Positions 52,613 to 62,097 of a stretch of DNA of 64,000 nt are shown piece after piece. A program made the position numbers and the translations under genes. How positions within the stretch are numbered: the stretch's first letter is position 1; each line of letters starts with the position of its first letter. Origin of the DNA: Neocallimastix lanati (nom. inval.) (Eukaryota; Neocallimastigomycota; Neocallimastigomycetes; Neocallimastigales; Neocallimastigaceae); the NCBI GenBank assembly GCA_016946835.1, contig JACVTC010000015.1, positions 436,501 to 500,500 on the forward strand. The letters run 5' to 3'. The notes below the pieces were generated by a model. It was not told the origin of the DNA. It saw only the letters and a list, made by a program, of their open reading frames with translations, and made no database searches.

Positions 52613-53110
52613 ATGGTAAAATTAAATTTAAAAAAAACTATTGGAATTGCAATTGTTACTATATTAATAATTACTGGTATTATTTTAGGAGTAGTATTAA
52701 CCACTAGAAATAACGATAATAACGATAATTCCTTGACACCCAACAAAAATTATACACTTACTGATTTAAATATGAAGCTCGTAATTAATGATATTGAATT
52801 TCAATGTACACTCGAAAATAATGATACAGCTAAAGTTCTTTTAGATAAATTACCATTAACTCTTAAAATGAATGAATTACATGGAAATGAAAAGTATTAT
52901 AATTTTGATGATACTTTTCCAACAAAATCTGAAAGAATTAGTACAATTCATGAAGGGGATATAATGCTTTATCAAAATAACTGTTTGGTTCTTTTTTATG
53001 ATACCTTTAGTAGCGGCTATAGATATACCAGAATTGGAAAAATAAATAATATTGAAAATTTAAAAAAAGCCGTTGGTAGCGGTGATGTAACAGTTAAACT
53101 ATTAAAATAA
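52613..53110 (+). CDS. cyclophilin-like-fold protein with N-terminal membrane anchor
   Basis: Single-exon gene, 165 residues. Residues 1-7 are basic and 10-30 form a hydrophobic helix (IGIAIVTILIITGIILGVVL), consistent with a signal anchor or uncleaved signal. A short Asn/Asp linker (32-45) leads to a compact domain of about 115 residues: LVINDIEFQCTLENNDTAKV, LLDKLPLTLKMNELHGNEKYY, ISTIHEGDIMLYQNNCLVLF, YDTFSSGYRYTRIGKI, ENLKKAVGSGDVTVKL. This is the bacterial cyclophilin-like family (TM1367-like, often annotated 'cyclophilin-like fold protein'), which does not share the peptidyl-prolyl isomerase active site of true cyclophilins. I know the family mainly from bacteria, so acquisition by transfer with an added anchor is my inference. 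The biochemical role is unknown. Confidence 0.8.
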   Translation: MVKLNLKKTIGIAIVTILIITGIILGVVLTTRNNDNNDNSLTPNKNYTLTDLNMKLVINDIEFQCTLENNDTAKVLLDKLPLTLKMNELHGNEKYYNFDDTFPTKSERISTIHEGDIMLYQNNCLVLFYDTFSSGYRYTRIGKINNIENLKKAVGSGDVTVKLLK

Positions 53111-54141
53111 AAAATAAAAATAAAAAAAATAAAAAAATAAAAACCAAAAAAAAAAAAAAAATAAAATAAAATAAAAAAAAAAATAAAATAAAATAAAATA
53201 AAAAAAATAAAAAAAAAAAAAAAAATAAAAAATAAAAATAAAAATAAAAAAAAATAATAAAAAATAAAAAATAAAAAAAAAAAAAAAATAAATAAATAAA
53301 TATATAAATATAAATAACATTAAATTATTATAATAATAAATATTTATTTTTTTTTTTTTTAATTTTAATTTTATTTTTTATTTTATAATCTATTATCATA
53401 ATAAAAATTTATTTATGTACTTTCTTTGAATATGTATATATAAAATAAAAATAAAAATAAAAAATAAATAAAATACGCATTAAAACATTTAAAAAAAAAA
53501 AAATAAAAAATAAAGTGTTATTAATTTTCTAATATTATTTATGGATAATTTTGGTTTTTGATATCTTTTTTCTTTATTAATAATTTCATTTTTTTTTAAA
53601 AAAAAATAAATTCATATATATGTATATATTAATAATGATTAATAAGATAGTTTTTATTAAAAAAATATAACCAGGTTCTTATTATTAAAAAGAATTTTTT
53701 GTAAATCATATTAAATCATTATATTATATATGATTTATTATAGGTATTTCTTAAAAAACATTTATAGATATCTATGCATTATATTATATTATTATTTATT
53801 ATAGCTATTTCTTAAAAAAACATTTATAGATATCTATGGTATCTGAACTCAACATAAACACTTTTTTTTAATTTTTTTTTTTTATATTTTACTCATTATT
53901 TTATTTTCTAATAAGCAAAGATTTTTATAAAATATTTATTTTGATTATAAATACTATTATAATTATAAATACTATTATAATTATAAATAATATTATTATT
54001 AAAATAATAATATTATTATTAATGGAGTGTAGAATAACGATTATATAATAACAGTAATAATAGGTACAGTTGAAATTAGTAAAATTTAAGATATTGAAAG
54101 GATAAAAAATCTAAAATTCAAAAAAATAAAAATAAAATAAA

Positions 54142-54173
<32 letters not shown>

Positions 54174-54413
54174 ATAAAAAAAAAAAATAAAAAAGGTATT
54201 AATCGACGCGATTTTAAAGTAATTTTTTCAAACTAAATACAAATATTAATATATAATATAAAGCATATATATGTTTTTGAAAATAATTTATTTAATAAAA
54301 AAAAAAAATTGAATATACTTTGTATAATTAATAAAAAATATTATCTATTCATAATTAAACTAATTAAACAGAATATAATGAAATCGTTATCTTATTAATA
54401 TAAAAATTTAGAG

Positions 54414-54444
<31 letters not shown>

Positions 54445-54480
54445 ATGAAACAATATAACATATAATAACATATAATATAT
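53111..54480. other. A+T spacer with small repeats
   Basis: A/T-only run at 53101-53300, then a direct repeat of TTTATTATAG(G/C)TATTTCTTAAAAAA through GATATCTATG at about 53736-53778 and 53799-53838. No gene recognised. Confidence 0.5.
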
Positions 54481-54481
54481 A

Positions 54482-54555
54482 ATGGTTATGGTTATGGTTA
54501 TGATTATGACTATGACTATGGTGACTATGGTTATGATAATTCATTTATTTATTAG
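54482..54555 (+). repeat. GGTTAT/GACTAT hexanucleotide tract (Gly-Tyr / Asp-Tyr coding-like)
   Basis: About nine units of a 6-bp repeat; one frame reads GYGYGYDYDYDYGDYGYD and then NSFIY to a stop at 54553. Synonymous GAT/GAC variation in phase with the codon is suggestive, but there is no start and no neighbouring exon, so I leave it as a repeat. Confidence 0.5.
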
Positions 54556-54959
54556 ATTATTATTTATAAATTTAAAAAATATGAATATATATATATAGGT
54601 ATATATAAATATATTATACATTTGTTTTATTCTATGACTATTTCATGTATTTATACATTTTAAGTTTTTTTTATATAATATTTTTTTTAAAATATTATAT
54701 AAATAAATGAATAAATGAATAAATTAAATAAATAATTTATAAAATAACATTTATTATTTTAATTAATAATTTAATTTTTAAATAAAAATATTTATACAAT
54801 TTTTTTTTTTTATTTTTTATTATAAATAAATGGAATTAATATAAAAAATATTTTAAATTAGACATAAATTTGTTAAAACAATCATATTTATATAATTTTA
54901 AATTATTATTACTATTTTTTTTTTTTTTTCTTAAAAATAAAATTTACATATAAAAAAAA

Positions 54960-55780
54960 ATGAATAACTTAATAGGTAGAAAAAAAAGTAATTCAAATGA
55001 AAACAGTGAAACAAAGCCTACATCTGGGATTAGTCTTATGAAACATAATCGTTTAAGAGTATTATCAGAATCTTCATCGAATAAAATTATATCTTCAAAT
55101 AATGATTTATTGATTAATTCTACAGGTTTATAATTTATCAATTTATTATAGTATATTATAAAATTTTGAATATTTCTTTATTCTTATGAAAATTGAATGG
55201 AAGAATAAAATATTCGATTCTTGTTCATATTAAAGATAATAATAATATTAATATAAATTTTTTATTTATTTATTTTTATATATTTTGAAATATATAAATA
55301 TATATTTATTAAAATTGTATAATTAAAGAAAATTTTATGTTTAAAAAAAATATAACTATAACTGAAAAAAAAAATCAGTTAAAGAAAAAAAAGTATTATC
55401 TACGAAAAAATAGTAATAACTATAAAAGTAATAGTAGTATAGATATAAATAGTAGGAGTTCAAGTAATAATGACATTTCGGATTCAGAAATTAGTGGTAA
55501 GTTGAAATTTATTTAACAATAAATAATTTTGATAAAAACAAAAACAATATCTTATATATAATTCATATAATATATATTATAATAAATAAGACATTACATT
55601 CATACTTTAATATTTAACATTAATTAATTATAAATTATTTTTATTTAATAATATAATTATTTTCCTTTTTATTATCTTATTATTACAATATTTATATTGT
55701 GAAATTTTAATTTATAATTTTACATTATTTTTTTTTTTTAAAAAAAAAATAAAAAATTAAAAAATAAAAATAAAAATAAA

Positions 55781-55814
<34 letters not shown>

Positions 55815-56285
55815 ATTAATAATATAAAATTAAAAATAGAATCACCTCGTCATGCGCCTCTTTTATCTGCACAATCTTATTCAGTTGGTACAAAAAATAA
55901 TAAAAATAAAGTACTAGAAAAAACTAATACCCAAATCTATAATAATTATGATTCTACAACATCTGATCCTTCTACACTTGCTCAACCAATAAGGCAAGAA
56001 TTACAAATAAAAGCTAAAGAATCTATATCGGATGTAATTTTAGCCTGTCGTTCACTTATACAAACTAGTAATATTAATAATGATTTATCAAAAACTGCGT
56101 ACAATTTTTCACTTCTTGATTCTGTCTTTTCAGACATTGATAATTCTATCACCAAAATAAACCAAAATTTAAACACCTGTAAACAAAAAAATGAAGATAT
56201 AATGAAATCATTGAATGAATTAAGTCAAGCTCAAGAAGATAGTAGAAGAATAAAAGATTTAGTTGTTGCCTATATTACAGAATAA
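54960..56285 (+). CDS. coiled-coil protein of unknown family
   Basis: Three exons, 54960-55125, 55329-55496 and 55840-56285 (both junctions phase 1), give 259 residues. The N-terminal 110 residues are Ser/Asn/Lys-rich and probably disordered. A helical C-terminal half follows: QELQIKAKESISDVILACRS, LLDSVFSDIDNSITKINQNL, NTCKQKNEDIMKSLNELSQA and EDSRRIKDLVVAYITE. It has no membrane segment or catalytic motif. The size and single long helical bundle recall BLOC-1/BORC subunits (lysosome or vacuole tethering), but I see no decisive signature, so the family is left open. The gene looks intact, with consistent splice sites. Confidence 0.7.
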
Positions 56286-56563
56286 TAATAATAATAATAA
56301 CAATAATAATAATAATAATAATGATAATAAAAGAATAATAAAAAAAAAAAAAAAAAAAAAAGGAACTTTTGAAAATATATTAATATTATAAATAGAATTT
56401 TTGAATGAATAACAAAAGCAACAACAACTACAATAATAATAATAATAATGTTGTTGTTATTATTATTAATTTAACAAACATATCTTTCGTTAAAGTACCA
56501 AAAAATATCTATCACATATACCAAATTATTATTTTTAATAAATGAGTAAATAAATAAATAAAA

Positions 56564-56603
<40 letters not shown>

Positions 56604-56996
56604 TTCAATTTATTATTTAACTATTTCGTAATAATACAATAGGAATTATTAATCATAAATAAAAGTAATAATAAATACAAATTAATTGTTAATAAACTAA
56701 AAAATAAAATAAAATAAAATAAAAATAAAATAAAACAATTAAAAGTATTAAAGAATAATAAAAATAATAATATATTAAATACTCATTTTCAAATTTTATT
56801 TTAAATTATTTAGATGTATATATATATATATATAATGGATTATTTTGATTTGGTAGTTATTTATATATTCATATATATATATATTATTATTATTATTATC
56901 TTTTTCTTTATTTAATTTCTTTCTTAATTAAATTAATTAAATAATATAATAAAAAAATGTATTTACTTTGGTTATTTTAAAATAATTTCATTTTCG

Positions 56997-57032
<36 letters not shown>

Positions 57033-57362
57033 TAACATTATTTATACAAATAATATTATTATTAGTATCTCTATCTATTTTATTGGGCAATTAAATCAAA
57101 AAATATATATATATATATATATTTTATTCTTATACAAGAGTATAATTAACATTTTACATTCTATTTCAATATATATTAGGAATAGGAATATATTTATATT
57201 TAAGTAATAATTAGAAGTAACGTATAAGAAATATAATAATATTTAAACAGTATTTTAAAAAAATTATAAAGATATATATTATAAATATATATATATATAT
57301 ATATATATTCATTCTTGTTCAAAAAAATAAACTTATTTGTACCATAGTAAATAGCATTTTTC

Positions 57363-57405
<43 letters not shown>

Positions 57406-57652
57406 TTATACAATATAATATTTAAAATTTATTATTTAATTAAGATAATATAATAGTAATAATAATAAATAATAATTCTATTAAAAAGAAATTTATATAT
57501 TTTCTCCAAATCCGGAACTTCTCTTAATAGCCATTATATATATATATATATATTAATATATTCTTTATAATTATTATTATTGCTATTATTATTATTATTA
57601 TTATTCATATTTTTTTATTATTAGAATACTTTTTTTTTTCTACTCGATGTCC

Positions 57653-57700
<48 letters not shown>

Positions 57701-58273
57701 CATATTGACGAGTTTATTAACGAGATATTTATAAAAATTAATAAAATTATAAAAAAAAAAAAAAATTAATATATTTTTTTATATAAAATAATAAGAATAA
57801 AAACATATTTTTTAATTTTATATTGTTATCCATGTACAAATTATATGAAACAGAAAATAAATTAAAAAAAAAAAAAAAAAAAAAAAAGAAGTAAAAACTC
57901 TGGAAATTTAAATTACGAAAAATTTATGGATATCGATAACAGAACAGTACAACAAAAGTTAATACAAATATTAATAAAATATAAATAAATTAATTAATGT
58001 TGGATATTGCTTTGTAAAATAAGTATATAGTTATATATAAGTAATTAATATTTAATTATATAAAATTTTTAATATAACTTAAATATTTAAACAATAAATT
58101 ATATTTTCATATTAATGTATATGTTATTACTACGATGAAGACAAATACCATATATATATATATATATATTTTTTTTTTTTAAAAATAATAATCACTATCC
58201 AAAGTATTAATAAAGTTAACTTATTATTATAAACCATAAATTTCATGACTCGTATGAATTTCATCTAACTCTT

Positions 58274-58312
<39 letters not shown>
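56286..58312. other. A+T spacer
   Basis: Contains (AAT)n, (TA)n at 57658-57700, poly(A) of about 40 (57364-57403) and poly(A) of about 38 (58275-58312). A 33-codon open run at 57887-57988 reads NSGNLNYEKFMDIDNRTVQQ and more. It looks coding but has no start and no match I recognise. A minus-strand ATG at about 57534 with 13 codons is not supportable. Confidence 0.45.
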
Positions 58313-58314
<2 letters not shown>

Positions 58315-58435
58315 TTTCTCAGCAACATGGAATCATATGACCGGACACAATATTATGTCAAGGAAAAATAAAAAATTAGATACTTTTATTGTGATAAAAG
58401 TTGCTCTCTATGTCAAATTTAAGGAAAATGAATAA
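58313..58435 (+). pseudogene. BED-finger-like fragment, possible hAT transposase remnant
   Basis: After a poly(A) tract, 40 codons read GFSATWNHMTGHNIMSRKNK followed by KLDTFI and then VIKVALYVKFKENE before a stop. TWNHMxGHN followed by KKLDxFI is the spacing seen at the end of BED zinc fingers in hAT-type transposases (HLxxxHN then LDxFI). The Cys pair that should precede it is missing, presumably lost at the poly(A) run. No further transposase domain was found downstream. Confidence 0.4.
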
Positions 58436-59040
58436 AACTGATCGAACATTTAAAATATATATATATAATATATATATTAATTTAATAGAGAAAAAAATAC
58501 GTAGAAGGTTATATCATCATAAGCGTAGTGAGACTCCTAAATTGAAACTATAATAAAATTTCATGTACATTTTATAATTTTTATTTAATAAAGATTTTTT
58601 TTTTTTTAAAGTAGGAAGAGAATACACTTTTCCAATTTGCTTTTATTTATTAAATTATTAAATATATATATTAATATATTATATATATTCTAAATGAAGA
58701 AATCCATTATAAATATATTAAGATAAAAAAAGAATATTAAAAAAAAAAAATGTATCAAATAAATATATATATATATATATTAAAAATAAGTTTTAATAAA
58801 AAATATAAAATGTAATATAATAAAAGTAAAGAGAAAATTTGAAAGTTATAATGAATAGAAATCATTTTCTTTAAATATATATATATATATATATATATAT
58901 TTAATAAAATAAAAACTAAGAATTATATTTTTTTTTTTCTAGACTAGGAATAAACTATATTTAATAATATTTATTAAAAAAAAAAATAGTTTGAAAATAG
59001 AAATAAGTTTTTTGTTTCAAGGCAAGAAATATAGATAAAA
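58436..59040. other. A+T spacer
   Basis: TA microsatellites and homopolymers. A non-repetitive stretch at 58500-58560 has no frame I can interpret. Confidence 0.45.
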
Positions 59041-59048
59041 ATTTATAA

Positions 59049-59238
59049 TTTTGAATCAGTATCATCATTAGAAATTCTTTTTTAAAAATTTATCATTTTG
59101 AATCAGTATCATCATTAGAAATTCTTTTTTAAAAATTTATCATTTTGAATCAGTATCATCATTAGAAATTCTTTTTTTAAAAAATTATCATTTTGAATCA
59201 GTATCATCATTAGAAATTTTTTTTTTTTTTTTTACCTT
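59049..59238. repeat. 47-bp tandem repeat, four copies
   Basis: TTTTGAATCAGTATCATCAT starts at 59049, 59096, 59143 and 59191, so the unit is 47-48 bp with a variable poly(T)/poly(A) junction. It adjoins a second tandem array and the 3' side of the LINE remnant. Confidence 0.9.
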
Positions 59239-59420
59239 TTTACCTTATATTGTCTCGATGTCTAAGTTCTCTCTTGACAATTTTTTTTTTTTTTTTTACC
59301 TTTTTACCTTATATTGTTTCGATGTCTAAGTTCTCTCTTGACAATTTTTTTTTTTTTTTTTTTACCTTTTTACCTTATATTGTTTCGATGTCTAAGTTCT
59401 CTCTTGACAATTTTTTTTTT
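59220..59420. repeat. 64-66 bp tandem repeat, three copies
   Basis: CGATGTCTAAGTTCTCTCTT starts at 59256, 59320 and 59386. Each unit carries a poly(T) run, TTACCTTTTTACCTTATATT and the sequence ending in TTGACAA. Length differences lie only in the poly(T). It abuts the last codons of the LINE remnant, so it may be LINE 3'-end DNA that has been amplified. Confidence 0.9.
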
Positions 59421-59429
59421 TGTTTTTCT

Positions 59430-60199
59430 ATAGCCGAAATTATTACGAACATCAAACTTTATTTATTTTAATTTAAATCAATAATGTCTGCATCTCTTTC
59501 ATCAAGAAGGAAGTTATTATATAATCGGTACCACGTCACATATATATTTACACATTCATTATTCAGAAAATTACTTAAATTACCACGATTTTCACCAATT
59601 GAACTATTCATTAAAATAGTAGTAACGATATTATAATTTTCACTACCACTAATATTAGTATATTTAGTTTCACTATCACTATTTCTACTATTATTAACAA
59701 TATTATTTCTATTGTTAATATTTATTAATATTATATACTTCGTTACTACCATCAGAATCAGAACTTAGTTCTATATTATTTATATCTGTTATAACAGTGT
59801 CTATTATTATTTGGTATTGGACAATATTTAGAAATTATATAAAAAATTTTTCATAAAGAATATCAATATCCTTAAAATATTTCATTCGAAATACACGAAA
59901 AAGAGAGCATTTAGAAAGCCAATGTTCCAATCGAGGATTACTATTTTTTTTTTATAACAACAAGGACACCTTTCAGGATAGTCTTCTTCAATCATTTTGG
60001 CGGCTTTGGCAACACGAGCATCAAATTTATATTCACATCTGGCACGAAGTACCCATCGGAAGCCAATGCTAAATTCAGGATATTTTATAATTTAGCTTAA
60101 GATACTCTCTAGTTTTCTCAAAATTATTTTTTTTTTTATAAGCCTTCTCTTTGATTTGATTTTCCTGCCATATTTCTATCCCAGTAAAAGTTTAAAATA

Positions 60200-60234
<35 letters not shown>

Positions 60235-60850
60235 ATGGAAATTTATTGAATTTATCAGCTAAAATTTTACTTTCTTTATCTCATGCATGACGTCTACAAC
60301 GAGATATATCTCTTTAAGTAAATCAGAGATAATACATTTCGAATTTTTCCATTTTTTTTAAAACACCTTACCTGAGCAATAGCACCTTTCGCCGAAAGAG
60401 GAGGAACGTTAAGACTCTTTAGAAACACAATAAAGGGAAGTAAACCAATTCCTTTTAGAAAATCCTTCAATCTAGTATAATCCTGAATTAATTAGTGTCT
60501 GTGTTCTTCTCGTTTTATCTTTGTTAGATCCAAATAGAGGTGCATAATATAAAACTTGTCCAATTACTATAGCTGAAAATAACATTCTTTTATAAGAGAT
60601 AGGAATATGAAGATTCTTAAGAAATCCTTTAATGGAATAAAGTGCATTTCTAACTTTATTATTCATTCTCTGTATGATCGGTTTCAATTCTAAATCATTT
60701 GATAATGGTACACCTAAGTAGGTATAGCAATTCGTTTTAGGTAAACAAAATAAAATAAAATAAAATAATGGTATAAAATATTCTAGTTTCATTTAATTAA
60801 TATCTGTAAAACTTCACAAGGGCATTATTATACTGAATTTTTTTTTTTTT
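59430..60850 (-). mobile_element. decayed LINE (non-LTR) retrotransposon, C-terminal half of ORF2 (copy 2)
   Basis: On the minus strand 60792-60472 encodes the end of a LINE reverse transcriptase: YTYLGVPLSNDLELKPIIQR, NNKVRNALYSIKGFLKNLHI, PISYKRMLFSAIVIGQVLYY, APLFGSNK. Downstream, with frameshifts, come LNVPPLSAKGAIAQVR, WKNSKCIISDLLKEIY, an intact stretch at about 60100-59950 (FSIGFRWVLRARCEYKFDAR, EEDYPERCPCCYK), then LEHWLSKC completing a C-x-C-C..H..C zinc-knuckle-like motif, and FRMKYFKDIDILY. The terminal piece 59752-59468 is Ser/Asn-rich and leads to VRNNFGYRK near 59430. The family is identified from RT motifs; the clade is not resolved. The RT core (YADD region) is missing, so the copy is 5' truncated and inactive. 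Confidence 0.75.
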
Positions 60851-60854
60851 TTTA

Positions 60855-61064
60855 ACGGCAGCAAACTTGTTTCATCTTTATTAATTTTTTTTTTTTTTTT
60901 TATAGCCGCAATTATTGCGAACTTTAATCTTTATTTATTTATTCTAATATAAAATACATGAATACTTTTAATTTTAATAAAAAATAAAAAATTTTTTTTA
61001 AACGGCAGCAAACTTATATTTTATCAAATATTTAATTAATAAAGATGAAACATGTAATAAAAAG

Positions 61065-61095
<31 letters not shown>

Positions 61096-61190
61096 TAAAA
61101 AAATAAACAAAATAAAACACAAAATAGAAAAAAATAATGGTATAAAGTATTCTAGTTTCATTTTAATTAATATCGGTAAAACACAGAATT
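60855..61190 (-). mobile_element. fragments of a third LINE copy, internally deleted
   Basis: TATAGCCGCAATTATTGCG (about 60901) matches the 3' terminus of copy 2 (TATAGCCGAAATTATTACG, 59430), and GGTATAAAGTATTCTAGTTT (61139) matches the truncated RT end of copy 2 (60770). So on the minus strand an RT piece is followed directly by a 3' end, with the C-terminal region deleted. AACGGCAGCAAACTT occurs at 60855 and 61001, and TTTCATCTTTATTAAT (60874) is inverted at about 61034. Confidence 0.6.
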
Positions 61191-62097
61191 AATAAAATAT
61201 ATAAATATTATTTGCCCAATATGAACATAATAATAAATTAATAGCAACGTGAAATAAAAAATAATAATCTATAATAAGTGTACAACCACCAAGAATGGAG
61301 TACCAGAATAAGCACCTGATTTCATCTGGCACTTAAATATCCTTCCATTCCCTTGTACTGTTATTAATACTTCTTCCTCCAAGAAGGAAATACTTAAATT
61401 TAAAATTTTAATAATATAAATATATTCTTCTTTCATTTTTTTTTTTTTTACTTATATTAATTTTTTATTTAAAATTTTCATTTTTTTATATTTTTTTTTA
61501 AAAAAAAATAATTTAGGATTTTACTTTATTACAATAAATAAACTTTTTTTTTACTTGATTAATTTTATTTTTTATTTATATATTTTATTTTATTCACTAA
61601 AAGTTTTACTTTATTTTAATTTATTTATTTTATCCTTTATATTATTATCATTTATATTTTTATTTAAAAAAACTTTTTAAATAAATTATATATATAATTA
61701 TTTAGGGGGGATGGTCATATATATACAATTTTTTTAATTTAGTTTTTATAAATAATAATTTTATACTCTTTTTTTTTATACATTTTTTATCTTATTTTGT
61801 TTTGTTTTATTTTTTTTTTTAATAAAGAGATAAAAAAATTAATTATTTCTAAAATGGTTTCGTTTATATTTTAAATATATATTTTTTTTTATTTTTTTTA
61901 TTTTTTATTTTTTTTTTTTTTTCAATTTTCAAATATATTTTTAATTATTTAATTAATTAATTAATTCCTTTTTTTTTTTTTATTAATTTTCTTTCTTAAT
62001 TTTTTTCTTTCTTTTTTTTTTTTCTAATTTATTGTTCTTTATTATTCTTTCTTTATTTGATTTTTTATTTAAAATAAAAAAAAAAGATTTAATTCAA
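61191..62097. other. spacer between LINE fragments and the cellulase gene
   Basis: A more complex stretch at about 61255-61395 contains CATCTGGCAC and CAAGAAGGAA, both also present in LINE copy 2 (59499 and 60035), so it may be another decayed LINE piece. From 61400 to 62097 it is poly(T)/A+T DNA that includes the cellulase 3' UTR on the minus strand. Confidence 0.45.

Noticed and set aside
53102-53320. Minus-strand 72-codon Phe/Tyr frame
   Set aside because: Reverse of the A/T-only tract just after the stop codon of the cyclophilin-like gene.
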